DNA of 64,000 bases from Rhizobium cauense (GTDB lineage Bacteria > Pseudomonadota > Alphaproteobacteria > Rhizobiales > Rhizobiaceae). The first letter of the stretch is position 1. Every line of letters begins with the position of its first letter. The stretch is from the NCBI RefSeq assembly GCF_019511525.1, contig NZ_JAEUAT010000011.1, forward strand, positions 124,001-188,000, read 5' to 3'. The notes under the pieces were generated by a model. It searched no databases, had not been told where the DNA came from, and saw nothing but the letters and a program-made list of their open reading frames with translations. Below, piece after piece: positions 55,442 through 64,000 of the stretch. Made by a program: the position numbers and the translations under genes.

Positions 55442-57094
55442 TCAGGCAAGACGAGCGAAGTACGCTCCCCACGCCGGAATATCGATCTTCTCACCGTAGT
55501 TATTGCTGACGAAGCCGTGGCCCGTCAACGCCTGCCAGTCACCCGCGGGCAAAACAACGGCGCTTTCGGCAGCGCTCATGTTGAAGACGCAGAGCAGCTT
55601 CTCGTTGCCATATTCGCGCACGAAGAGCAGCACGTCGTCCTGCGGCTCGATGAACTCGATCTCGCCCTTGGCGAAGGCCGGGTGCTGCTTTCGAAAGGCG
55701 AGGAAGCGACGATAGTGCTCGAGGACTGAGTTCTCGTCGCCATGCTGAACGCTGACAGCGCGCAGAATGTGCTCGACCGGAACCGGCAGCCACGGCTTGA
55801 CAGTCGAGAAGCCACCCTGGGCGACCTGGCTATCCCAGACCATCGGCGTGCGGCAACCGTCGCGACCCTTGAATTCCGGCCAGAACTGAATGCCATAGGG
55901 ATCCTGCAGGTCCTGATAGGCGAGATCTGCTTCGGTCAGGCCAAGTTCCTCGCCCTGATAGATGCAAACGGAGCCACGGAGCGTCATCAGGAGCGAGGCA
56001 TACTGCTTGGCAAACGCGTCGTGGTCGGCGACCAGCGATCCCCAGCGGCTGACATGGCGCACGACATCGTGGTTGGAGAATGCCCAGCATGCCCAGCCAT
56101 CCGGCGCGGCGGCCGCGAAGTCCTCCATGACCTCCTCGACCCGTTCGGGCGAGAGCGGATCAGGTGCCAGGAACTCGAAGGCATAGCACATATGCATCTT
56201 GTCGTTGCCGGAGGTGTATTCGCCGACGATCTCAAGACCACGCTGGCTGTCGCCGACTTCACCGACCGCCGCAATTGCCGGAAACTCCTCGAGTACCGCG
56301 CGGAATCGCTTCAGGAACTCGAGGTTTTCCGGGCGGTTCTTATCGTAGATATGTTCCTGAAAGTTATAGGGATTGACCGCCGGAGCGGTTGAGGCGTTGC
56401 GGCGTTCCGGGGCAAGAGCCGGATTGTCGCGCAGTTCCTTGTCGTGAAAGTAGAAATTGATCGTATCGAGACGGAAGCCGTCGACGCCGCGCTTCAGCCA
56501 GAAACGGACGACGTCCAGCAGCCGGTCCTGAACCTCCGGGTTATGCAGGTTCATGTCCGGCTGCGAGGTCAGGAAGTTGTGCATATAGTACTGCATGCGC
56601 GTCGGATCCCACGCCCACGCGGAACCGCCGAAGATCGACAGCCAGTTGTTGGGCGGGGTGCCATCGGGCTTGGCATCGGCCCAGACATACCAGTCGGCCT
56701 TGGCATTGGTCTTGCTGGAACGGCTTTCCACGAACCAGGGGTGCTGGTCAGAGCTGTGCGAAATGACGAGGTCGATCATCACGCGGATGCCGAGGCGGTG
56801 CGCCTCCGATATCAGCGTGTCGAAGTCCACGAGCGTACCGAAAATGGCATCGACATTCTCGTAGTCGGAGACGTCGTAACCGAAGTCGCGCATCGGCGAG
56901 GTGAAGAAAGGCGAGATCCAGATCGCATCGGCGCCAAGGGCGGCGACATGCGGCAGGCGGGCGGTGATGCCCTTCAGGTCGCCGATGCCGTCGCCATTGG
57001 AGTCCTGGTAGGAGCGCGGGTAGATCTGATAGATCACCGCGCCACGCCACCAGTCCTTGTCGGCCGTCAAAATGGATTGGGATGCCATGCTCAT
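55442..57094 (-). CDS. aglA: Alpha-glucosidase AglA (GH13)
   Basis: A 550-residue GH13 (subfamily 17/23-like) enzyme. WWRGAVIYQIYPRSYQDSNG opens the TIM barrel. The catalytic residues are visible: the nucleophile Asp in GVDGFRLDTINFYFHD, the acid Glu in AAVGEVGDSQRGLE and the stabiliser Asp in FSNHDVVRHVSRWG. It hydrolyses sucrose, maltose or trehalose-type alpha-glucosides in the cytoplasm. The start at MSMASQS follows AGGAAAC; longer frames overlap aglG. It has no signal peptide. Confidence 0.94.
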   Translation of the reverse strand: MSMASQSILTADKDWWRGAVIYQIYPRSYQDSNGDGIGDLKGITARLPHVAALGADAIWISPFFTSPMRDFGYDVSDYENVDAIFGTLVDFDTLISEAHRLGIRVMIDLVISHSSDQHPWFVESRSSKTNAKADWYVWADAKPDGTPPNNWLSIFGGSAWAWDPTRMQYYMHNFLTSQPDMNLHNPEVQDRLLDVVRFWLKRGVDGFRLDTINFYFHDKELRDNPALAPERRNASTAPAVNPYNFQEHIYDKNRPENLEFLKRFRAVLEEFPAIAAVGEVGDSQRGLEIVGEYTSGNDKMHMCYAFEFLAPDPLSPERVEEVMEDFAAAAPDGWACWAFSNHDVVRHVSRWGSLVADHDAFAKQYASLLMTLRGSVCIYQGEELGLTEADLAYQDLQDPYGIQFWPEFKGRDGCRTPMVWDSQVAQGGFSTVKPWLPVPVEHILRAVSVQHGDENSVLEHYRRFLAFRKQHPAFAKGEIEFIEPQDDVLLFVREYGNEKLLCVFNMSAAESAVVLPAGDWQALTGHGFVSNNYGEKIDIPAWGAYFARLA

Positions 57095-57120
57095 GTTTCC
57101 TGTTGGATGCTCTTGGGTTG

Positions 57121-58284
57121 CTAACCGCCCTTGACCGAGCCCGCGAGCAGACCACGCACCAGATAGCGCTGCAAGGCGAAGAACACGAGCAACGGTACGA
57201 CAATGGTGACGAAGGCCGAGGCCGTCAGGATCTCCCAGTTGCCGCCTCGCGATCCGAGCAGCGCGTTCAGGGCGCCTGTCAGCACGAGATGATCCCTGTC
57301 GGTGCCGAGGAAGACCATGGCCACAAGCAGGTCGTTCCACACCCACAGGAACTGGAAGATCGCGAAGGACGCGAGCGCGGGGAAGGACAAGGGCAGTACG
57401 ATACGGGTAAAGATTTCGAAGTCGCTGGCACCGTCGACGCGAGCGGATTCGATGATTTCCCTCGGAAGGCCGGCGATATAGGCGCGCAGCAGATAAATGG
57501 CGAGCGGCATGCCGAAGGCCGTGTGGGCGAGCCAGATACCGGGATAGGTTTTCGACGGAGCGTCGAGAAGCATCCCGACCTGGTTATACAGGCGCAGAAG
57601 CGGGATCAGCGACATCTGCAGCGGCACGACGATCAGGCCGACGACGAGTGCGATCAATAGAGCACGGCCGGGGAACTCCATCCAGCTTAGCGCATAGGCG
57701 GCGAACGCGGCGATCAGGATCGGGATGATCGTCGCGGGGATCGTGACGGTCAGCGAGTTGATGAACGACTGCCCGATCCCCTCACTGGTTAGAACGTTCC
57801 GATAGTTCTGCAACGTGAATTCGGCTGGAGTGGCGACCGAAATGTAGACGCGCCGGCCGCCGTCATCCGGACCAAAGGCGGCAGGCTTGGTGTAGCGATA
57901 GCTGCCGTCACTGTTGACGGTGAGCGAGAGGCCGTCACCCAGGTCGGCCGTATCGCCCGCCTGGTAGGCGGCCGGCTGCTGGACACGCGTGCCGAACGCC
58001 CTGATCGAGCGACCCTGCTGTCCCTCCAGAACATTACCTGCAATGACGTAAACCGCGCCGTCCTGTGTCTGTTGGTCCGCCTGCCCAAGGCGAGCCGCCG
58101 CCGTTCGTGAGGACCCAGCGAAGGCCGTCCACCAGCCGGAAGAAACAAGCTGGTCCTTGTCGCGCAGCGCGCTGACGAAGATGCCGAGCGTTGGTATCAA
58201 CCAAATGATGACGATCAACAGAACAGCGAAGTGAACGAAGAGGCGTGCGGGACCAATCTTGAAGAAATCTCGGGTCAACGTCAT
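57121..58284 (-). CDS. aglG: Alpha-glucoside ABC transporter permease AglG
   Basis: A 387-residue MalG-type permease, about 100 residues longer than usual. Helix one (FVHFAVLLIVIIWLIPTLGI) is followed by an inserted periplasmic domain at ~45-150 (GQADQQTQDGAVYVIAGNVL; LTVNSDGSYRYTKPAAFGPD), then the normal permease core. The coupling loop is ESARVDGASDFEIFTRIVLP. AglG proteins of rhizobia carry this insertion, as far as I recall. It lies one base after aglF. Confidence 0.93.
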   Translation of the reverse strand: MTLTRDFFKIGPARLFVHFAVLLIVIIWLIPTLGIFVSALRDKDQLVSSGWWTAFAGSSRTAAARLGQADQQTQDGAVYVIAGNVLEGQQGRSIRAFGTRVQQPAAYQAGDTADLGDGLSLTVNSDGSYRYTKPAAFGPDDGGRRVYISVATPAEFTLQNYRNVLTSEGIGQSFINSLTVTIPATIIPILIAAFAAYALSWMEFPGRALLIALVVGLIVVPLQMSLIPLLRLYNQVGMLLDAPSKTYPGIWLAHTAFGMPLAIYLLRAYIAGLPREIIESARVDGASDFEIFTRIVLPLSFPALASFAIFQFLWVWNDLLVAMVFLGTDRDHLVLTGALNALLGSRGGNWEILTASAFVTIVVPLLVFFALQRYLVRGLLAGSVKGG

Positions 58285-58285
58285 C

Positions 58286-59299
58286 TCAGTGGCCTCCGAG
58301 TTCGCGATTTGCGCGGCGGACGTTCCAGACCATGATCGGCGTCACGGCCAGCATGATGATCAGCGCGATGACAGCACTTCGGCCGGAGTCACCACCGCCT
58401 CGGAACAGCCAGTTGAACATCAGGTTGGCGAGCACCATCGTGTTCCACTGCCCGTTGGTCATGGTGAGCACGATGTCGAAAACCTTGAGGACGAGAATGG
58501 TAATCGTGGTCCAGACGACGGCGATCGTGCCCCAGACCTGCGGCACCATGATGCGCCAGAAGATCTGCCAGCCATTGGCACCGTCGATGACGGCAGCCTC
58601 GATCGTTTCCTCGGGGATGCCACGCAGCGCCGCCGACAAGATAACCATCGCAAAGCCCGTCTGGATCCAGATGAGGATGACCATCAGGAAGAAGTTGTTC
58701 CAGAAGGGCACCGAGATCCAGACCTGCGGCGTGCCGCCGAACAACTGGACGATGGCATTCAGGAGGCCGATCTGAGTGTCGGTGCCGCCACGGTATTCGT
58801 AGATGAACTTCCAGATGACCGAGGCGCCGACGAAAGAGATCGCCATCGGCATGAAGACAATGCTCTTGGCGATGTTCCCCCACCAGATGCGGTCGGTCAT
58901 CACGGCGACGACAAGCCCAAAGAAGGTGCAAGCGGCTGGCACCACAGCCAGCCAGAGGATGTTGTTGAAGATCGACTGGCGGAATTCGCGATCGGTGAAA
59001 GCCCACTGATAGTTCGCAAAGCCGACAAACTGCTCACCTGAGCGATCATAAAAGGACAGGATCAGCGTCGCGATGACAGGGTAGACGAGGTAGACAACAA
59101 GCAGAAAAAGCGCGGGCCCGATGAACAACCAAGGGCGGATCATCGCCCGGCGGTTCAGGTTGCGCGCGGCGTGGTGGATGTCACCATCCTTCACCGGCAA
59201 TGACCAATCGAGAATCTTGTTCGAGAAATAGAAATAGGCCGAGCAGGCAAAAACCGCGACGACCACAACTCCCAACGCCGAAACTATCTGCGACAGCAT
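58286..59299 (-). CDS. aglF: Alpha-glucoside ABC transporter permease AglF
   Basis: A 337-residue MalF-type permease. An N-terminal helix (VSALGVVVVAVFACSAYFYF) precedes the main membrane region, with the coupling loop EAAVIDGANGWQIFWRIMVP. It forms the channel with AglG. A double hairpin lies between aglE and aglF. Confidence 0.93.
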   Translation of the reverse strand: MLSQIVSALGVVVVAVFACSAYFYFSNKILDWSLPVKDGDIHHAARNLNRRAMIRPWLFIGPALFLLVVYLVYPVIATLILSFYDRSGEQFVGFANYQWAFTDREFRQSIFNNILWLAVVPAACTFFGLVVAVMTDRIWWGNIAKSIVFMPMAISFVGASVIWKFIYEYRGGTDTQIGLLNAIVQLFGGTPQVWISVPFWNNFFLMVILIWIQTGFAMVILSAALRGIPEETIEAAVIDGANGWQIFWRIMVPQVWGTIAVVWTTITILVLKVFDIVLTMTNGQWNTMVLANLMFNWLFRGGGDSGRSAVIALIIMLAVTPIMVWNVRRANRELGGH

Positions 59300-59378
59300 T
59301 CGTCCCTCCCTCTGCTACCCTGCCTATCCTGTAGGGTTTGCGCACCAATCGTCCGTCGCTCTCAGCGACAGTCGACAA

Positions 59379-59441
59379 TGGCCGGACACTCCCAGTATCC
59401 GGCCACGCATTTCAGCCATGCCGCCGTAACCGACGGCATGG
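59379..59441 (-). terminator. Two hairpins between aglE and aglF
   Basis: Stem one has 8-bp perfect arms at 59379-59386 and 59398-59405; stem two has 8-bp perfect arms at 59416-59423 and 59434-59441. They lie directly after the aglE stop. No T run follows, so they are likely a stabiliser of aglE mRNA or a partial terminator, as in malE-malF. Confidence 0.75.
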
Positions 59442-59454
59442 AACTCAGGCGATG

Positions 59455-60816
59455 TTACTTGATCGCATCCCAGGCACTCTGGATTTCCTTGCCGGTGTCT
59501 TCCGCAGACTTGCCACCAACGAAATCGACCATGCCTGTCCAGAACGCACCCGCACCGATCTTGCCCGGCATCAGGTCGGAACCATCGAAGCGGAAGGTCG
59601 TCGCGGTCGTGAGGATCTCACCTTCCCGCTTCATCTGGTCGTTGGCGTAGGCTGCCGTGTTGACGCCCTTGTACGGCGTCAGGAAGCTGGACTGCGCCAT
59701 CCAGACTTCGTGTGCGATCGGCGTCTTCAGGAATTCAACGAACGCCCGGGCGGCCTTGGAGTCCTTCGTGACGGTTACGAGCGTACCAGCGCCCAGAACC
59801 GGCTTGCCGAGGTCGGCATGTGCCGCATAGGTCGGCATGTAGAAGAAGTCGGCATCCTGACCGAGCTTCGTGCCTTCTGGGAAGAAGGACGGAATGAACG
59901 AAGCCTGATGATGCAGATAGCACTTGGGCGGCACGCCGAAGAGCCCCTTCGGGCTGTCGCGGAAGTCGGTCGCGGCAACGGCTGCCACACCACCACTGAC
60001 ATACTTCTCGTTCTTGGCGAAGGAGCCGAACTCCTCGATGGCAGCAACCACGGCCGGATCAGTGAACTTCACTTCGTTGGTGGTCCACTTGTCGTAAACA
60101 TCAGGCTTTTGCTGGCGAAGCATGATGTCTTCGATCCAGTCCGTTGCCGGCCAGCCGGTCGCACCACCGGAACCGAGGCCGATGCACCACGGCACGCCGC
60201 CGTCCTTGACGATCTGGTCCGTCAGGGCATGCAGCTCTTCCATGGTCGTCGGGACCTTGTAGCCTGCTTCCTTGAAATTCTCAGGCACGTACCAGACGAG
60301 CGACTTCACGTCGGCCTTGTATGGGAAGGCGTAGAAGGCTTCCTTGCCGTCCTTGCCCTTGTAGGTACCATAGCCAACCCAGCTGTCGCCGGCGCCGTAG
60401 TTTTCCTTCACCCAAGCAGACGTCTCATCGCCGAGCGGCGTCAGGAAGCCCTTGCCAGCGAGATCGGCGAGAAGGCCCGGCTGCGGCAGGATCGCGATGT
60501 TTGGCGGCGAGCCAGCCTGCGTATCGATGACGATCTGCTGCTCGTAGTTTTCCGAAGACGAGTACTTGGCGTCCACGCCGGTCGCTTCGGTGAAGTAGGC
60601 CAGAATGCTGCGGAAGAAGGCTTCATCTTCGCCGCGCCACGGCCCGAAGATCGTCATCTGCTCGCCCTTCAGATCGGCATGAGCAGCCTTGAAATCGTCG
60701 TAGCTCTTCCAGTTGAACTTCGAATCCTGCCCGGGGGCAAACTTCAGATCAGCAGCAGACGCAGCACCAGCTAGAAGCGCCGCCACAGCGACACCCATCA
60801 AAAACGTCTTTTTCAT
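59455..60816 (-). CDS. aglE: Alpha-glucoside-binding periplasmic protein AglE
   Basis: A 453-residue family 1 solute-binding protein. Signal peptide (MGVAVAALLAGAASA, cleavage at ASAAD). MTIFGPWRGEDEAFFRSILA and YEQQIVIDTQAGSPPNIAIL are family motifs. It binds sucrose, maltose or trehalose. First gene of the operon; the LacI-type operator lies 50 bases upstream. Confidence 0.94.
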   Translation of the reverse strand: MKKTFLMGVAVAALLAGAASAADLKFAPGQDSKFNWKSYDDFKAAHADLKGEQMTIFGPWRGEDEAFFRSILAYFTEATGVDAKYSSSENYEQQIVIDTQAGSPPNIAILPQPGLLADLAGKGFLTPLGDETSAWVKENYGAGDSWVGYGTYKGKDGKEAFYAFPYKADVKSLVWYVPENFKEAGYKVPTTMEELHALTDQIVKDGGVPWCIGLGSGGATGWPATDWIEDIMLRQQKPDVYDKWTTNEVKFTDPAVVAAIEEFGSFAKNEKYVSGGVAAVAATDFRDSPKGLFGVPPKCYLHHQASFIPSFFPEGTKLGQDADFFYMPTYAAHADLGKPVLGAGTLVTVTKDSKAARAFVEFLKTPIAHEVWMAQSSFLTPYKGVNTAAYANDQMKREGEILTTATTFRFDGSDLMPGKIGAGAFWTGMVDFVGGKSAEDTGKEIQSAWDAIK

Positions 60817-60865
60817 GTGATCAACCTCCCATCACAATCCCAACCGCGCCTTTGGCTCAATGTTC

Positions 60866-60877
60866 CAAAGCGCTTTG
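60866..60877. promoter_or_regulatory. LacI-type operator O1 near aglE
   Basis: A perfect 12-base palindrome CAAAGCGCTTTG centred 55 bases upstream of the aglE ATG. It matches the LacI/GalR consensus with a central CG. A second copy lies near aglR. AglR is the obvious binder. Confidence 0.82.
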
Positions 60878-61030
60878 ACAAAAGCACTCATTTCACTTTC
60901 GACGGAAAAGAGTCAAGCCATTTTGCTAAAAGCACAGAGAATGCGACCGTTTATCCCGCATCGTCAGCGCCATACCTTGGGAATATGGAGCGATTTTTCT
61001 TGTTTCAAGCGGCGCAACTGCTACATAATT

Positions 61031-61042
61031 GAAAGCGCTTTG
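61031..61042. promoter_or_regulatory. LacI-type operator O2 near aglR
   Basis: GAAAGCGCTTTG, with a 10-base perfect palindrome inside (61032-61041), 48 bases upstream of the aglR start. It shares AAAGCGCTTT with O1; their centres are 165 bases apart, about 16 helical turns, so a repression loop is possible. Confidence 0.8.
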
Positions 61043-61090
61043 GATGCCATTGGGAGCTGACATCCAGTGCGAGCGGAGGAAGCATAACAC

Positions 61091-62137
61091 GTGAATCTCA
61101 AACAGCTATCGGAATTGCTTGGCCTGTCGCAGACGACGGTAAGCCGTGCATTGAACGGCTATCCCGAGGTCAATGAAGCGACGCGCGAGCGCGTGCTGCA
61201 GGCGGTAAAAGAAACCGGCTACCGCCCGAACAAGGCGGCGCAACGGCTCGCGACCGGCAAGGCAGGCTCGATCGGGCTGGTGATGCCGACCGCCCCCGAC
61301 CATTATTCCGACGTGCATTTCGGCGAGTTCCTGACCGGTCTCGGCGAAGAGGCTGTCCGCCACGATTTTCATTTCGTGATCATGCCTGCGGATCCGAACG
61401 ACGAGGTCGGGGCGCTCAGGCGCCTGGCGATCAGCGGCAATGTCGATGCGCTCTTTGTCGCCTATATGCGTGGCCACGATCCGCGGCTGCCAATGCTGAA
61501 GTCGCTCTCCATGCCGTTCCTCGTGCATGGCCGCTCCTTCGGCTCCGAGCCCGACTATCCCTATCTCGACATCGACAACGAGGCCGCCTTCTATGATGCC
61601 GCCCGGCTGCTGCTTCAGCTAGGCCACACCCGCTTTGCCCTCCTGAACGGACCCGAACATCTCGACTTCGCAATCCGGCGGAAAAACGGCCTTGTCGCTG
61701 CTCTTAGCGAGCGTGGACTGACGGTTGCCGAAGACTGCATGAGTCACACGTCGATGACGGACGAACTCGGCCAATCCGCAATGGAGCGATTTCTACAGAT
61801 GCCTGAGAGACCGACAGCAATCCTCTGTTCAAGTACCGTGCTGGCGCTCGGCGCGATTCGCGCCGTCAACCAGGCCGGACTGAGGCTTGGAGAGGACGTT
61901 TCCCTGATCGCGCATGACGACGTTCTGCCGCATCTGAAGCCCGAGAACTTCTCCGTACCGCTGACGACGACGCGCTCGTCGCTGCGCGCCGCGGGTGTAC
62001 GCATCGCCCAACGGCTGATCGGGACGGTGAAGCAGGACGGGCCATTTCCGGAGCAGGAACTCTGGAAAACCGAACTGATCGTCCGCGCCTCGACAGGCCC
62101 GGCTCCAAGGCAGGATCAGAATTTGGGCGGCGTCTGA
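61091..62137 (+). CDS. aglR: LacI-family repressor AglR
   Basis: A 348-residue LacI/GalR regulator. The helix-turn-helix is at residues 1-25 (LKQLSELLGLSQTTVSRALN), the hinge helix NKAAQRLATGKAGSIGLV follows, then the sugar-binding domain (LIAHDDVLPHLKPENFSVPL). The start is a GTG with GGAGGA ten bases ahead. It is divergent from aglE and likely represses the operon until an alpha-glucoside binds. Its 3' end overlaps convergent folD by 22 bases. Confidence 0.93.
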   Translation: MNLKQLSELLGLSQTTVSRALNGYPEVNEATRERVLQAVKETGYRPNKAAQRLATGKAGSIGLVMPTAPDHYSDVHFGEFLTGLGEEAVRHDFHFVIMPADPNDEVGALRRLAISGNVDALFVAYMRGHDPRLPMLKSLSMPFLVHGRSFGSEPDYPYLDIDNEAAFYDAARLLLQLGHTRFALLNGPEHLDFAIRRKNGLVAALSERGLTVAEDCMSHTSMTDELGQSAMERFLQMPERPTAILCSSTVLALGAIRAVNQAGLRLGEDVSLIAHDDVLPHLKPENFSVPLTTTRSSLRAAGVRIAQRLIGTVKQDGPFPEQELWKTELIVRASTGPAPRQDQNLGGV

Positions 62138-63015
62138 CCAGCAGCACGATGGGCTGCGATAACGGTGTTGGCCATCAGCATCGCAATGGTCATAGGACCG
62201 ACCCCACCCGGAACCGGCGTGATGACATCGGCGACCTTTGAAGCCTCGTCAAAGGCAACGTCGCCTACGAGGCGCGTCTTGCCTTCGCCCTTTTCGGGGG
62301 CCGGAACGCGATTGATGCCGACGTCGATCACTGTAGCGCCGGGCTTTACCCAGTCGCTCTTGACCATCTCCGGGCGCCCCACGGCAGCGACCAGAATATC
62401 CGCGCTGCGGCAGACGGCCGGCAAATCCTTGGTGCGCGAGTGAGCGATGGTGACGGTCGCGTTGGCATTCAGCAGGAGCTGCGCCATCGGCTTGCCGAAC
62501 AGGTTCGAGCGGCCGATAACCACGGCACTCAGGCCTGAAAGATCTTCGCCATGCGTGCGACGCACGAAGACCATGGCACCAGCCGGAGTGCAGGACACGA
62601 GGCCCGTTTCGAGATCGCCGGTCGCGAGCTTACCGGCATTGACGACGTGCAGACCGTCGACATCCTTTTCCGGCAGGATCGACTGTATGATCGCTTCAGA
62701 TTTCAGATGCTTCGGAAGCGGCAACTGGACAAGGATGCCGTGGATCGACGGATCATTGTTCAGAGAAGCGACAAGCGCGGCCAACTCCCCTTGCGTGGTT
62801 TCGGCCGGCAGGGTGTGCTGAACAGACTTGAAGCCGCACTCCTTCGCCATCTTGCTCTTGGAATTCACGTAGGCATGGCTGGCCGGATCGTCGCCGACGA
62901 TGACGACGGCAAGGCCTGTCTTGACGCCACTCTGCTTGTCCAGCGCCGATGTCGCTGCCTTCACCGTTTCGATTACGGACGCTGCAACCTGTTTGCCGTC
63001 GATCACTGTCGTCAA
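62116..63015 (-). CDS. folD: Bifunctional methylenetetrahydrofolate dehydrogenase/cyclohydrolase
   Basis: A 299-residue FolD. VVIVGDDPASHAYVNSKSKM, GILVQLPLPKHL and the NADP site VVIGRSNLFGKPMAQLLL are present, plus PVPGGVGPMTIAMLMANTV at the C-terminus. It supplies formyl-tetrahydrofolate. The start is a TTG (reading as MTTVIDGKQ), chosen because AGGAGA is at the right distance and the family start aligns; an upstream ATG gives 22 extra residues. Rare start codons lower expression. Confidence 0.93.
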   Translation of the reverse strand: MTTVIDGKQVAASVIETVKAATSALDKQSGVKTGLAVVIVGDDPASHAYVNSKSKMAKECGFKSVQHTLPAETTQGELAALVASLNNDPSIHGILVQLPLPKHLKSEAIIQSILPEKDVDGLHVVNAGKLATGDLETGLVSCTPAGAMVFVRRTHGEDLSGLSAVVIGRSNLFGKPMAQLLLNANATVTIAHSRTKDLPAVCRSADILVAAVGRPEMVKSDWVKPGATVIDVGINRVPAPEKGEGKTRLVGDVAFDEASKVADVITPVPGGVGPMTIAMLMANTVIAAHRAAGQTPPKF

Positions 63016-63133
63016 GACTGTCTCCTGCCCTTGCTTTCGCTTATCGTAGCGCATGGCGCTCAGCGCGAGTTGCCTGTCCACGCCCTATCCTGCCTAAAAC
63101 GGCAAATGCAAGAACAATCGTGTCGTGGCAAGG

Positions 63134-64000
63134 TCAGGATGTAGCCGGTCGGGTGCGCAGCCTGTGGCGCATGGCGGCAAGCTCGGCGCGGATGATATCC
63201 ACCTCTTCAGGTGCATTGACCCGATCCTCCGCCTGTCGTGAAGCGGCGGCCTGCACAGGCGCGGAAGCAAGGAGCGACGGCTCCTTCCTTGCGGACGCGG
63301 CCAAGGTGGCCCGCGCTCGGACGGAGATGGCGGCGAGGCCAAATGCAAGTCCGGCAAGAGCACCAAGCAGCGGAGCAAGCCAGGCTTGACCTGCCGGCAG
63401 CACGGCGACGTTCAGAGCCTTTTCCAGCCGTACTGTCCCCGCGCCGGGCGGGACGGCTCCTGTGGTGATCGCATCCTCCAGGCGCGAGCGCGCGGCGCTC
63501 GCCTTGTCGCGCAGCTCGGTGAGCTTCGCCAAATCGACACCCGTGTCTTTGCTCCGAGCAATAAGCGCGTTGCGATGGCTGTTAAGCTGGCGCTTCTCTG
63601 CCGTGACGGCCTTCACATCGTCATTTGCTTCCCGAAGCATACGATCAAGATCCTCGGCGATCGCGTTGCGCAACCCGTCGACCTCCGCCTGCTGTGCCTG
63701 CAGTCGGGGATGGCGGGGGCCGAGGTTGGCCGACAATTGTGAAAGCGACAGTTGCGCCGCCACATATCGGTCGCGGTGATCGAGAAGTGCAGGCGACATG
63801 AGGTCCGCGGCTGCGGTACCGGAGAGGATATCGCTCACCGCAGTAGGCTTCAGCCGCGCGGCCTTGTCCTGGGCACCGACGATCCGCTGTTCCGCTGCGG
63901 TCAACTCGGCATCAACGCCTGCAATCTGCTGCTGCAGGTCGGTCGCGACCTTCACATTGCCTTCACCGCTTTTCTGGGTGAAGGAGGCGAGCTCGAGGCG
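63134..64000 (-). CDS. Wzz/ExoP-like chain-length determinant, 3' part (runs off the right edge)
   Basis: The last ~288 codons of a minus-strand gene open to the window edge. A long coiled coil (QQQIAGVDAELTAAEQRIVG; LRNAIAEDLDRMLREANDDV) is followed by a Pro/Ala segment and a second transmembrane helix (WLAPLLGALAGLAFGLAAIS). The motif before the helix (AVLPAGQAWLAPL, proline near the helix) is typical of GNVR/Wzz polysaccharide co-polymerases. The tail after the helix is short, without a BY-kinase domain. The family controls exopolysaccharide or capsule length. The N-terminus is out of view. Confidence 0.75.
   Translation of the reverse strand, partial: RLELASFTQKSGEGNVKVATDLQQQIAGVDAELTAAEQRIVGAQDKAARLKPTAVSDILSGTAAADLMSPALLDHRDRYVAAQLSLSQLSANLGPRHPRLQAQQAEVDGLRNAIAEDLDRMLREANDDVKAVTAEKRQLNSHRNALIARSKDTGVDLAKLTELRDKASAARSRLEDAITTGAVPPGAGTVRLEKALNVAVLPAGQAWLAPLLGALAGLAFGLAAISVRARATLAASARKEPSLLASAPVQAAASRQAEDRVNAPEEVDIIRAELAAMRHRLRTRPATS

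Overview
This is a chromosomal window from an alphaproteobacterium of the Rhizobiaceae, close to Sinorhizobium/Ensifer. The gene content and order support this: dpp operon next to rirA, mmsA, phasin next to a CbrA-type kinase, acetoacetyl-CoA synthetase, potFGHI, a helix-turn-helix regulator divergent from aceA, zwf-pgl-edd, and aglEFGAK with aglR. From memory this matches the order of the S. meliloti chromosome. The DNA is GC-rich, gene-dense and even in composition. I see no insertion sequence, prophage, CRISPR array or integrase, so this is core chromosome with a few accessory-looking patches.

Layout. 0-3.1 kb: a partial exported protein, an NAD(P)-binding oxidoreductase, a CadC-like winged-helix/TPR regulator and a GFA-family zinc protein. 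3.1-6.9 kb: a secreted TPR protein, an ECF sigma factor and its membrane anti-sigma factor, divergent from a type III polyketide synthase plus an ICMT-type methyltransferase. 6.9-10.1 kb: a D-amino-acid dehydrogenase-like flavoprotein, a YeeE-type sulfur transporter and gluconokinase. 10.1-16.2 kb: dppABCDF and rirA. 16.4-21.3 kb: mmsA divergent from a monooxygenase-like gene plus a LysR gene, then small hypothetical genes. 21.3-31.7 kb: ppk2, tRNA-His, phasin, CbrA-like kinase, acetoacetyl-CoA synthetase and an AsmA-like protein. 31.7-39.9 kb: potFGHI, a ShrR/RamB-like regulator, aceA with a small partner gene, and a LysR gene. 40.2-45.3 kb: two chemoreceptors and a very small membrane protein. 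45.4-53.7 kb: a BaiN-like flavoprotein, a gamma-glutamylputrescine synthetase/oxidase pair, and zwf-pgl-edd (Entner-Doudoroff). 53.7-64 kb: a PilZ-like protein, the alpha-glucoside operon aglEFGAK with divergent aglR, folD, and the 3' end of a Wzz/ExoP-like gene.

How the genes fit together. Much of the window is carbon import and central catabolism. Alpha-glucosides enter through AglEFGK and are cut by AglA; glucose and gluconate then feed GntK, Zwf, Pgl and Edd. Acetoacetate and acetate are handled by AcsA and the glyoxylate enzyme AceA, next to a PHB phasin. Putrescine enters through PotFGHI and can be degraded by the PuuA/PuuB-like pair. RirA, CbrA, the ECF sigma factor and several local regulators add control.

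The most interesting region is 3.1-6.9 kb. The two divergent transcription units, TPR-sigma-anti-sigma and polyketide synthase-methyltransferase, each carry the same GAATAAA...GTT promoter-like element at a matching distance from the start codon. This suggests a self-contained ECF regulon that makes a methylated type III polyketide (probably an alkylpyrone or alkylresorcinol) on envelope stress. Other notable signals are TTTACAAA operators at aceA, a long inverted repeat in the mmsA/lysR intergenic region, strong hairpins after the binding-protein gene in three ABC operons, and a tRNA-His of the alphaproteobacterial type lacking G-1.
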